Below the pieces are notes generated by a model. It was given only the letters and a program-made list of their open reading frames with translations. It did no database searches and was not told where the DNA came from. From contig DWUQ01000100.1 in assembly GCA_019120675.1 (NCBI GenBank), forward strand, positions 1 to 8,381: a DNA stretch of 8,381 nucleotides, given 5' to 3'. The number at the start of each line of letters is the position of its first letter. Within the stretch, counting starts at the first letter, position 1. Below are positions 1 through 5,944 of this stretch, in pieces. Made by a program: the position numbers and the translations under genes. The DNA is from Candidatus Paenalcaligenes intestinipullorum (GTDB lineage: Bacteria; Pseudomonadota; Gammaproteobacteria; Burkholderiales; Burkholderiaceae_B).

Positions 1-94
1 GCTGAAAGGTACTGTTGTATTCCAGCTCTGTTGTGGGGTGAGGGTTGGCGGCCTGAAAGCGTTGGAAAATTTCTGTGCGAATCTGCTTATTCAT
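1..94 (-). CDS. nth: Endonuclease III, N-terminal fragment (cut by window edge)
   Basis: Nth is a DNA glycosylase/AP lyase that removes oxidised pyrimidines in base excision repair. Only its first 31 codons are in the window, reading leftward off the edge. The visible peptide begins MNKQIRTEIFQRF and continues with the block NPHPTTELEYNS. This closely resembles the start of E. coli Nth, which has MNKAKRLEIL followed by NPHPTTEL. The ATG at 94-92 overlaps the last 8 bases of rsxB, so the two are probably translationally coupled; I see no strong ribosome binding site of its own. The helix-hairpin-helix, the catalytic Lys and Asp and the C-terminal 4Fe-4S cluster expected of the family lie outside the window. 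The identification rests on a short peptide, but the motif is distinctive and rnf-nth adjacency is well known in proteobacteria. Confidence 0.87.
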   Translation of the reverse strand, partial: MNKQIRTEIFQRFQAANPHPTTELEYNSTFQ

Positions 95-746
95 GGGAAG
101 CGGTTTGACGCTGCTGGCGACGGGCCCGGGCACGAGCGAGGGCATCCGCGATATTGTTTTGTCGCTGTTCCGCATTATCTAAAGCGGTCGTGATTTTGGG
201 CTTGTTGGCCAAAAGACGCCCAGTAACGCTGTGAGCGTCTTCGCTTTGTTTGCTGGCCAGACGCTGTAAACGAGCTTGATAGTTTTGCTTGGCTTGCGAA
301 GCGAGCGCGTCGGTCCAAGCGTGGCCTACCGGCTGCATCTGGATGCAATCTACCGGACAGGGCGCCACACAGAGGTCGCAGCCGGTGCACCGATCAGGCA
401 AAACGGTATGCATGCGTTTGTTGGCGCCCACAATGGCGTCGACGGGGCAGGCTTGGATACATAACGTGCAACCAATGCAGTGTGCCTCGTCAATTACGGC
501 CACGGCTAGGCCAGTGAAGTCACCACAGTCAGGGTTAAGCGCTTGAACAGCTTGGCCTGTGAGTGCTGCTAAGCGCTCAATGCCCGCTTGGCCACCGGGG
601 GGGCAGCGGTTGATGGCTTCACCCTGAGTGGCAATCGCTTGGGCATAGGGCAGACAGGCCTCGTAGCCACAGCGGGTACACTGAGTTTGCGGCAGCACCG
701 CATTAATACGCTCAACCAGTGCGGCTGGAGAACTCATTACAGGCAT
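87..746 (-). CDS. rsxB: RnfB/RsxB-type iron-sulfur electron transport protein, soluble form
   Basis: This is a 219-residue protein of the RnfB/RsxB family, which passes electrons through Fe-S clusters. Residues 23-48 form the Fe-S (Fes/DUF-type) motif typical of RnfB: C23, C26, C31 and C48, with CGYEAC and CPPGG visible. Residues 90-134 form a tandem ferredoxin fold with two CxxCxxCxxxCP motifs (C90, C93, C96, C100 and C120, C123, C126, C130). The tail from about 150 to 219 is basic and Gln/Ala/Arg rich, probably helical. The hydrophobic N-terminal anchor of gammaproteobacterial RnfB is missing: the protein begins almost directly at the Fe-S domain, so it is predicted cytoplasmic. No other rnf gene is in the window. 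It lies 45 bases after fdxA and overlaps nth. The start could be ATG at 746 or ATG at 737; neither has a clear Shine-Dalgarno. Its electron partner is unknown, and ferredoxin or SoxR reduction is only possible by analogy. Confidence 0.88.
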   Translation of the reverse strand: MPVMSSPAALVERINAVLPQTQCTRCGYEACLPYAQAIATQGEAINRCPPGGQAGIERLAALTGQAVQALNPDCGDFTGLAVAVIDEAHCIGCTLCIQACPVDAIVGANKRMHTVLPDRCTGCDLCVAPCPVDCIQMQPVGHAWTDALASQAKQNYQARLQRLASKQSEDAHSVTGRLLANKPKITTALDNAEQRQNNIADALARARARRQQRQTASHE

Positions 747-791
747 AAAACAAACTAAACATTTGAAATGGAAAGAGGGGCAAGGGGATAG

Positions 792-1115
792 TTAGCGCTC
801 AAGGTATTGGAGCTTGTCGTCGACGCCGTTCCAGTCATCGGCGTCCTCAAGGGGCTTTTTCGAGCGGTTGATCATGCCAAATACTGGACTAAGCTCGGCG
901 TTGAGTTCGATAAAGTGCATTTGATCGGCGGGCACGTCCTCTTCGGCGAAAATGGCGTTAGCCGGACACTCGGGAATACAGACCGCACAATCAATGCACT
1001 CGTCGGGGTCAATTACTAAGAAGTTTGGCCCTTCACGAAAGCAATCGACGGGACAGACATCCACACAGTCGGTGAATTTGCATTTGATACAGTTTTCGGT
1101 CACCACGTGGGTCAT
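792..1115 (-). CDS. fdxA: 7Fe ferredoxin FdxA (3Fe-4S and 4Fe-4S)
   Basis: This is a small cytoplasmic electron carrier of 107 residues, the usual size for FdxA. It aligns from memory almost end to end with Azotobacter vinelandii ferredoxin I: both have NCIKCK, CPVDCF, EGPNFLVI, DECIDCA and a C-terminal LER. By that comparison C9, C17 and C50 bind the 3Fe-4S cluster, and C21, C40, C43 and C46 bind the 4Fe-4S cluster; C12 and C25 are the extra cysteines also seen in ferredoxin I. I chose the ATG at 1115 because it gives the family N-terminus (MTHVVTENC) and has GGAG six bases upstream. The frame stays open 22 codons further to an ATG at 1181, but that extension is unlike the family. It is the first gene of a probable fdxA-rsxB-nth transcript. 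In vivo partners cannot be read from the sequence. Confidence 0.94.
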   Translation of the reverse strand: MTHVVTENCIKCKFTDCVDVCPVDCFREGPNFLVIDPDECIDCAVCIPECPANAIFAEEDVPADQMHFIELNAELSPVFGMINRSKKPLEDADDWNGVDDKLQYLER

Positions 1116-1120
1116 TTTTT

Positions 1121-1125
1121 GCTCC
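1121..1125 (-). promoter_or_regulatory. Ribosome binding site of fdxA
   Basis: The minus strand reads GGAGC followed by AAAAA and then the ATG at 1115, giving a six-base gap after the GGAG core. This decides the start of fdxA in favour of 1115 rather than the upstream in-frame ATG at 1181. Confidence 0.75.
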
Positions 1126-1314
1126 AGCGAAAAACAGTGGCCACGGATACATGGCCTAAGTCGGCGCTGCAGATTATGCAACGCATTGTGTCAATAAATT
1201 AGGATTAAAAGGTATTTTAACGCGTTCTAGGGGGAAGGTTATGCGTTTGGACAAGAGTTTGCGCAGAATGTTGCCTAATTTTAGGTACTCGTGTTAGGGA
1301 CTTATCCGCGTTAG

Positions 1315-1320
1315 TATAAA
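1315..1320 (+). promoter_or_regulatory. Possible -10 element of a relA promoter
   Basis: TATAAA lies 38 bases before the relA ATG at 1359. No convincing -35 is seen at 16-18 bases upstream (around 1292-1298 the sequence is TGTTAGG). If it is used, transcription would start near 1327 and the leader would be about 32 bases. The GTG at 1323 would then lie upstream of the RNA start. Confidence 0.35.
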
Positions 1321-1358
1321 TAGTGTTGCTCGATGTCTTAACTTTTCCTTGTGCGTGT

Positions 1359-3698
1359 ATGACTACCAAAACTGCTGCGACCAATACCCCTACACCGCTG
1401 GATGCGACGTGGTTGGCACGCGTCACCGCGGACTTGGACCCCCATGGTCAGGCCTTGCTTGAGCAGGCGCGTGATTATGCGGTGGTGGCGTTGCAAGATG
1501 CGTTAGCCAGCACCAGCGAGCCCTTAAGTGCCCATGCTGCCCATACCGTTGCGATTTTACAAAGCTTGGGCTCAGACGCCGCCACACGAGCCAGTGCGCT
1601 GTTGGCGGTTGCTCCTGAGCCTGCTCCTCAAAGCAATGGCAGCCAGGACACGCGTATTCAAAACCTATTTGGCTCTGAGGTGGCAACTTTGGTACAAGGT
1701 ACGCGCGCCTTGTATAAGCTCAGCACCTTTACCGCCAGCCATGACAGTGCGGCGACTGCCAAAAACGATCAGCAAGAAATGCAGCGCCGCATGCTGTTGG
1801 CAATGGCGGTGGACTTGCGCATTGTGTTGCTGCGGCTCGCGTCTAGGCTGCAATCGTTGCGCTGGTACGCTGCTAGCAAGTTACCATGTCCTGAGCCTTT
1901 TGCTCGTGAAACACTTAATTTATATACGCCTTTAGCCAACCGGTTAGGGATCTGGCAGCTAAAGTGGGAAATGGAGGATCTGGCCTTTCGTTTTCTGCAT
2001 CCACAGTTGTATCGGCAAATTGCCCAGCAGCTCGAAGAAAAACGCGTGGAGCGTGAAAGCTTTATTCGCGAGGTGGAGCGGCAGTTGATCCAGTCGTTAG
2101 CTGAGGAAGGGGTCAAAGCCGAGGTGTATGGGCGCCCCAAGCACATCTACAGCATTTGGAACAAAATGCGCAACAAACAATTGGAATTTAACCAATTGTA
2201 TGATTTGCGCGCCCTACGCGTGATTGTGGAGGATGAGCGCAGTTGTTATACCGCCTTGGCCTTAGTTCATGCATTGTGGACACCAGTAGCGGCTGAGTTT
2301 GATGATTACATCTCACGCCCCAAACCCAACGGATATCGCTCTTTGCATACGGTAGTGAGTGATGCGCAAGGCCGTAGTTTTGAAATCCAAATCCGTACGC
2401 AAGCCATGCATGAGTTTGCTGAGTATGGCATGGCGGCGCATTGGCGCTACAAAGAAGCCGGCGCAGCGGGCGGGACTGTAGCGGCTACGCCTGAGGAGCA
2501 AAAAATCGCTTGGATGCGACAGCTGTTGTCGTGGAATCCAGAGGGTATGGCTGCTGCTGCAGACGACACTAAGTCGACTCCGTCTGGGGAGGTTTCTTCT
2601 GACGACGCCTCTGTACCATTATCTTCCACTCAGGTTGCAGGGAAGGGGGCGTCGCTATCCGCTTCCCAGTCTGAGGCCGCAGGCAGCGCCCCAACGGCGC
2701 CCAGTACGCCCAGTCATATTTATGTGCTGAGTCCTCAGGCGCGCGTCATTGAGCTGCCCTATGGCGCCACGGCTGTAGACTTTGCCTACTATTTGCACAC
2801 GGATTTAGGGCATCGCTGCCGAGGTGCCAAGGTCGATGGGCAAATGGTGTCCTTACATACACCGTTGCGTACCGGCCAAACCGTCGAGATTATTGCGGCA
2901 AAGTCTGGCGGCCCGTCTCGTGACTGGCTCAATCCACAGCTCGGTTTCTTGGCCAGTCCCCGTTCTCGTGCCAAAGTACGGGCGTGGTTTAACGCGGTCG
3001 AATTGCAGCAGCGCATTGCTCAAGGACACCAATTGGTCGAAAAGGAGCTCCAACGCTTAGGTAAAACCGCCACCAATCTCGAGCACCTCGCGCAGCGCTT
3101 AGGCTTTGCCAAGGCGGATGATTTGTATGTCGCCGTTGCCAAAGATGAATTTAGTCTGCGCCTAATTGAACAAAGCTTTAAGCAACCCACCGCTTTAGAG
3201 GACGATGCGGAGCCTCAGCGTATTTTTAATAGTCACTCCAGCAGTGTGGCACGTACGGGAAAAAGTGGTGTGCTGGTGGTGGGCGTGGATTCCTTAATGA
3301 CCCAATTGGCGCGCTGCTGTCGTCCGGCTCCTCCCGATGCCATTGTTGGTTTTGTGACGCGTGGTCGCGGTGTATCGATTCACCGCGCCGATTGTCGTTC
3401 CTTCGCTGGGGTAGCACAAATGCAGCCTGAGCGTGTCATTGAGGTGGCATGGGGTCAAACGGGTGATACCCTTTATCCTGTGGATATTTTAGTTAAAACA
3501 CCTGAGCGTCCGAATCTATTGCGCGACTTATCTGAAGTGTTTGCTCGCTTACGCCTGAACGTTGTGGGGGTAAACAGCCAAAGTCGTCGCTCTTTAAGCC
3601 AAATTTTGTTTACCATAGAGGTAAGCAATGGCGAACAAATCCAACGTGCACTGACTGCACTGCAAGAAATTCCTGGTGTCGAAGCCATCCGCCAATAA
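1359..3698 (+). CDS. relA: RelA-type (p)ppGpp synthetase
   Basis: RelA makes (p)ppGpp from ATP and GTP/GDP on stalled ribosomes during amino-acid starvation. The 779 residues show the family's domain order. Residues 50-125 are a degraded HD domain, with ALLAVAPEPA where active hydrolases have the HD-VVEDT stretch. The synthetase lies at about 250-365 (YGRPKHIYSIWNKM, YDLRALRVIV, KPNGYRSLHTVV, EIQIRT, AAHWRYKE), TGS at 453-515, a helical region at 520-605, the Cys/zinc-finger region near 645-682 (ARCCRP, HRADC) and an ACT domain at 705-779. EFDDY at 313-317 is the acidic EXDD motif of RelA, not the RXKD of SpoT/Rel, so I predict synthesis without hydrolysis. Residues 395-452 are a low-complexity insertion. 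The frame also has an upstream GTG at 1323; I prefer the ATG at 1359 because of the TATAAA box before it, though no clear ribosome binding site is visible. Confidence 0.94.
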   Translation: MTTKTAATNTPTPLDATWLARVTADLDPHGQALLEQARDYAVVALQDALASTSEPLSAHAAHTVAILQSLGSDAATRASALLAVAPEPAPQSNGSQDTRIQNLFGSEVATLVQGTRALYKLSTFTASHDSAATAKNDQQEMQRRMLLAMAVDLRIVLLRLASRLQSLRWYAASKLPCPEPFARETLNLYTPLANRLGIWQLKWEMEDLAFRFLHPQLYRQIAQQLEEKRVERESFIREVERQLIQSLAEEGVKAEVYGRPKHIYSIWNKMRNKQLEFNQLYDLRALRVIVEDERSCYTALALVHALWTPVAAEFDDYISRPKPNGYRSLHTVVSDAQGRSFEIQIRTQAMHEFAEYGMAAHWRYKEAGAAGGTVAATPEEQKIAWMRQLLSWNPEGMAAAADDTKSTPSGEVSSDDASVPLSSTQVAGKGASLSASQSEAAGSAPTAPSTPSHIYVLSPQARVIELPYGATAVDFAYYLHTDLGHRCRGAKVDGQMVSLHTPLRTGQTVEIIAAKSGGPSRDWLNPQLGFLASPRSRAKVRAWFNAVELQQRIAQGHQLVEKELQRLGKTATNLEHLAQRLGFAKADDLYVAVAKDEFSLRLIEQSFKQPTALEDDAEPQRIFNSHSSSVARTGKSGVLVVGVDSLMTQLARCCRPAPPDAIVGFVTRGRGVSIHRADCRSFAGVAQMQPERVIEVAWGQTGDTLYPVDILVKTPERPNLLRDLSEVFARLRLNVVGVNSQSRRSLSQILFTIEVSNGEQIQRALTALQEIPGVEAIRQ
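2541..2714 (+). other. Low-complexity linker insertion within RelA
   Basis: RelA residues 395-452 are almost entirely Ser, Ala, Thr, Pro, Gly and Asp. They lie between the end of the synthetase region (WMRQLLSWNPEG) and the start of TGS (HIYVLSPQARV). E. coli RelA has a much shorter connector here, from what I recall. The frame is intact and both flanking domains are conserved, so this is a disordered linker rather than a frameshift. Confidence 0.7.
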
Positions 3699-3702
3699 TT
3701 TT

Positions 3703-3729
3703 CCAAGCTGCTAAAATACCGCAGCTGGG
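3703..3729 (+). promoter_or_regulatory. Candidate trpB promoter with a dyad around an extended -10
   Basis: TGCTAAAAT at 3709-3717 matches an extended -10 element (TGnTATAAT) at eight of nine defined or free positions, and such promoters do not need a strong -35. No -35 is seen 17 bases upstream. The element lies in a perfect 6-bp inverted repeat, AGCTGC (3706-3711) and GCAGCT (3721-3726), extendable past one mismatch by CC/GG. No T tract follows, so it is not a simple terminator. Transcription would start near 3724, giving a leader of about 57 bases to the TTG at 3781. It lies directly after the relA stop. Confidence 0.45.
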
Positions 3730-3767
3730 TGGCCGGCTTCCTGGCGCTTGATACTGATTATTTAATT

Positions 3768-3772
3768 GAGAG
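3768..3772 (+). promoter_or_regulatory. Ribosome binding site of trpB
   Basis: GAGAG lies eight bases before the TTG at 3781. It supports that TTG as the trpB start over the in-frame TTG at 3766, which would overlap this site and has no purine-rich stretch of its own. Confidence 0.55.
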
Positions 3773-3780
3773 TAAACGCT

Positions 3781-4980
3781 TTGAAATCTTACGCATATCC
3801 GGATCAAAACGGACGTTTTGGGCAATTTGGTGGCGCTTTTGTGGCCGAAACCTTAGTGCATGCCCTCGACGAGCTTCGCACCGCTTACGATCGCTACAAA
3901 GACGATCCCGAGTTCCTCAACGAGTTTGCTTACGAGCTTAAGCATTTTGTGGGGCGGCCCTCGCCGGTCTACCATGCCCGCCGTTGGTCCACGGAGCTGG
4001 GTGGCGCACAAATTTGGTTCAAACGCGAAGACTTAAACCACACTGGTGCGCACAAGGTCAACAATTGCATTGGGCAGATGTTGCTGGCCAAACGCATGGG
4101 CAAGACGCGCATCATTGCTGAAACTGGTGCGGGGCAGCACGGTGTTGCCACCGCCACCGTGGCCGCACGCTATGGCATGGAATGTGTGATTTATATGGGC
4201 GCCGAGGATGTCCGTCGTCAGGCGCTAAACGTGTATCGCATGCGCTTATTGGGGGCCACCGTTGTGCCCGTGGACTCGGGCTCAAAGACCCTCAAAGACG
4301 CCCTCAACGAAGCTATGCGCGATTGGGTCACCAATATCGAAAACACCTTTTATATTATTGGTACGGTAGCGGGCCCGCACCCGTATCCCATGATGGTGCG
4401 TGATTTCCAGTGCGTGATTGGTAATGAGTGCCTAGAACAAATGCCTAGCGATGCCGGTGCTCAGCCCAACTACATCGTGGCAGCAGTAGGCGGCGGCTCC
4501 AATGCCATGGGGATTTTCTACCCTTATATCGATCACCCTGATGTTAAGCTGATCGGCGTCGAGGCCGCAGGCCGAGGCTTAGACACCAATGACCATTCGG
4601 CCCCACTCAACAAGGGCGCAGTCGGCGTGCTGCATGGTAACCGCACTTATCTTTTACAAAACAGTGCGGGGCAAATTCAGCGCACCCACTCGATTTCGGC
4701 GGGCTTGGATTATCCTGGAGTAGGCCCCGAACACGCTTGGCTCAAAGACTTAGGTCGGGCCACCTACGATGTGGTGACCGATACCGAAGCTTTACAAGCG
4801 TTCCACGATTGTTGCCGCATCGAAGGCATTATTCCAGCACTCGAATCCGCCCATGCGATTGCATCGGCCGTGCGTTTGGCCCCGACCTTAAATCGCGAGC
4901 AAATTATCTTGGTCAATTTGTCTGGCCGAGGCGACAAAGATATCCACACGGTGGCCGAGTTCAGCGGCATCGAGCTCTAA
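3781..4980 (+). CDS. trpB: Tryptophan synthase beta subunit
   Basis: TrpB condenses indole with L-serine to make L-tryptophan, using pyridoxal phosphate, in the alpha2-beta2 TrpAB complex. With the TTG at 3781 as start it has 399 residues (MKSYAYPDQNG...), normal for the family. The PLP-binding lysine is K92 in NHTGAHKVNN (K87 in Salmonella numbering), the catalytic glutamate is E114 in ETGAGQHG (E109), and the phosphate of PLP is held by GGGSN at 237-241. Also present are DYPGVGPEHAWL, which is part of the family signature, and LSGRGDKD near the C-terminus. There is no in-frame ATG before codon 100, so the start must be non-ATG; homology and the GAGAG at 3768-3772 favour 3781 over 3766. trpA follows after 13 bases. 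No trpF lies upstream; relA is there instead. No Trp-rich leader peptide is seen. Confidence 0.96.
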   Translation: MKSYAYPDQNGRFGQFGGAFVAETLVHALDELRTAYDRYKDDPEFLNEFAYELKHFVGRPSPVYHARRWSTELGGAQIWFKREDLNHTGAHKVNNCIGQMLLAKRMGKTRIIAETGAGQHGVATATVAARYGMECVIYMGAEDVRRQALNVYRMRLLGATVVPVDSGSKTLKDALNEAMRDWVTNIENTFYIIGTVAGPHPYPMMVRDFQCVIGNECLEQMPSDAGAQPNYIVAAVGGGSNAMGIFYPYIDHPDVKLIGVEAAGRGLDTNDHSAPLNKGAVGVLHGNRTYLLQNSAGQIQRTHSISAGLDYPGVGPEHAWLKDLGRATYDVVTDTEALQAFHDCCRIEGIIPALESAHAIASAVRLAPTLNREQIILVNLSGRGDKDIHTVAEFSGIEL

Positions 4981-4982
4981 TT

Positions 4983-4987
4983 GGGGA
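4983..4987 (+). promoter_or_regulatory. Ribosome binding site of trpA
   Basis: GGGGA lies in the 13-base trpB-trpA gap, six bases before the TTG at 4994. It supports TTG as the genuine trpA start. Confidence 0.6.
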
Positions 4988-4993
4988 ATAACC

Positions 4994-5812
4994 TTGACCA
5001 CACAATCAAATCCACGTTTGCAAGCCACGTTTAAGCGCTTGCAAGACAAAACCGCTGTGGTGCCCTATATCACCGCAGGCGATCCTTCTGTCACCGCCAC
5101 GGTACCGCTTATGCATGCACTCGTGAAGGCGGGAGCCGATGTGCTGGAGTTGGGCGTTCCTTTTTCGGACCCCATGGCCGATGGCGCGGTCATTCAGCGT
5201 GCAGCGGAGCGTGCCGTAGCTCGTGGTGTGGGCTTACGCGAAGTCTTGCACATGGTGGCCGACTTTCGTCAGCACGATACCCAAACGCCTGTGGTGCTCA
5301 TGGGCTATGCCAACCCGATCGAAGCCATTGGGCAGGCCGACTTTGCCAAATTGGCGGCACAGGCGGGGGTTGATGGGGTGCTGACGGTCGATTATCCACC
5401 CGAGGAAGCCACCGAATTTTTTGAACAGCTCAGCACTCATCAGGTTGATCCTATCTTCCTGTTGGCACCCACTTCTACCGAAGCCCGAGTACAGCAAGTG
5501 GCTAAGGTCGCTCGTGGTTACATCTATTATGTTTCCCTCAAAGGCGTCACCGGTGCGGGCACCCTCAATACCGATGCAGTGGCTCAGCATGTGCAGCAAA
5601 TTCGTCAACACACTCAAATCCCCATCGCGGTTGGTTTTGGTATTCGTGACGCGGAAAGTGCTCAACGCCTTTCTGCCTGCGCGGATGCAGTAGTAATTGG
5701 CAGTAAGCTCATCGAAACGATGGAGGAGGTGTACGCCCAAACTCCACAAGACGATGCCGCCATTCAGGCCGCCGCACAGTGGTTGCAGAAAATACATGCT
5801 GCGCTCAACTAG
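4994..5812 (+). CDS. trpA: Tryptophan synthase alpha subunit
   Basis: TrpA cleaves indole-3-glycerol phosphate to indole and glyceraldehyde 3-phosphate and channels the indole to TrpB. The 272 residues fit the family's TIM barrel of about 268. The catalytic residues are visible: E52 in LELGVPFSDP (E49 in Salmonella) and D63 in PMADG (D60). Y179 in YYVSLKGVTGAG matches the active-site Tyr175, and the phosphate of the substrate is bound by GVTG (184-187), GFGI (214-217) and GS (236-237). The start is TTG at 4994; the next in-frame Met is residue 40, inside the barrel, so a non-ATG start is required. The short gap after trpB implies joint transcription and near-equal output, as expected for a stoichiometric complex. 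No terminator with a T tract follows, so accD may be read from the same transcript. Confidence 0.96.
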   Translation: MTTQSNPRLQATFKRLQDKTAVVPYITAGDPSVTATVPLMHALVKAGADVLELGVPFSDPMADGAVIQRAAERAVARGVGLREVLHMVADFRQHDTQTPVVLMGYANPIEAIGQADFAKLAAQAGVDGVLTVDYPPEEATEFFEQLSTHQVDPIFLLAPTSTEARVQQVAKVARGYIYYVSLKGVTGAGTLNTDAVAQHVQQIRQHTQIPIAVGFGIRDAESAQRLSACADAVVIGSKLIETMEEVYAQTPQDDAAIQAAAQWLQKIHAALN

Positions 5813-5944
5813 CCGTTAGGCTGCTTACAGGATAAAATCCTACGCTTGGATGCAGGCATGTGGCGTGCATCCACCAAATTATGAACTTAGCAATGCATGC
5901 GTTCGGCCTTTCTGGTCCGCGCATTGCCATGAGGATTGCACCCA
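5813..5944 (+). other. trpA-accD gap with three inverted repeats
   Basis: These 132 bases hold three separate perfect inverted repeats. AGGAT-AAA-ATCCT lies at 5829-5841. TGGATGCA/TGCATCCA (8 bp, 11-base loop) lies at 5847-5873. GCAATGC/GCATTGC (7 bp) lies at 5890-5927, with an inner GCG/CGC pair at 5899-5901 and 5918-5920. None is followed by a run of T, so none looks like an intrinsic terminator. The last one ends just before the accD ribosome binding site and could affect its exposure. A TAAAAT hexamer at 5833-5838 could be a -10 element but has no matching -35. No coding feature is convincing. Confidence 0.5.
5931..5935 (+). promoter_or_regulatory. Ribosome binding site of accD
   Basis: GAGGA lies nine bases before the ATG at 5945 and supports that start over the in-frame TTG at 5936, which directly abuts the site. 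Confidence 0.65.

Larger units (their letters stand above)
1116..1358. other. Divergent intergenic region between fdxA and relA
   Basis: No coding sequence is convincing in these 243 bases. On the minus strand the stretch 1164-1184 can fold as an 8-bp stem with one G-U pair and a 5-base loop (GCGTTGCA / TGCAGCGC), within the likely fdxA leader. A CATAAT hexamer (1178-1173, minus) could be a -10 element, but no good -35 sits 16-18 bases upstream. A perfect TTGACA (1194-1189, minus) is present but lacks a -10 at the right distance. A short palindrome, CCTAATTTTAGG, lies at 1274-1285. The region should contain promoters for both directions, but none can be assigned firmly. Confidence 0.6.

Noticed and set aside
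1189..1194. Perfect TTGACA on the minus strand as -35 of fdxA
   Set aside because: No -10-like hexamer lies 16-18 bases downstream; the nearest CATAAT is only about 10 bases away.
1323..1358. A GTG start giving RelA 12 extra residues
   Set aside because: No ribosome binding site precedes it and a TATAAA box at 1315-1320 would place the RNA start downstream of it; the ATG at 1359 is preferred, though without a clear ribosome binding site either.
1217..1426. 69-codon minus-strand frame between fdxA and relA
   Set aside because: It overlaps the relA start antisense, has no ribosome binding site and its peptide is unlike any family I recognise.
5234..5797. 187-codon open frame on the minus strand inside trpA
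   Set aside because: It is antisense to trpA, whose catalytic residues and length are all intact, and its peptide resembles no family I know.
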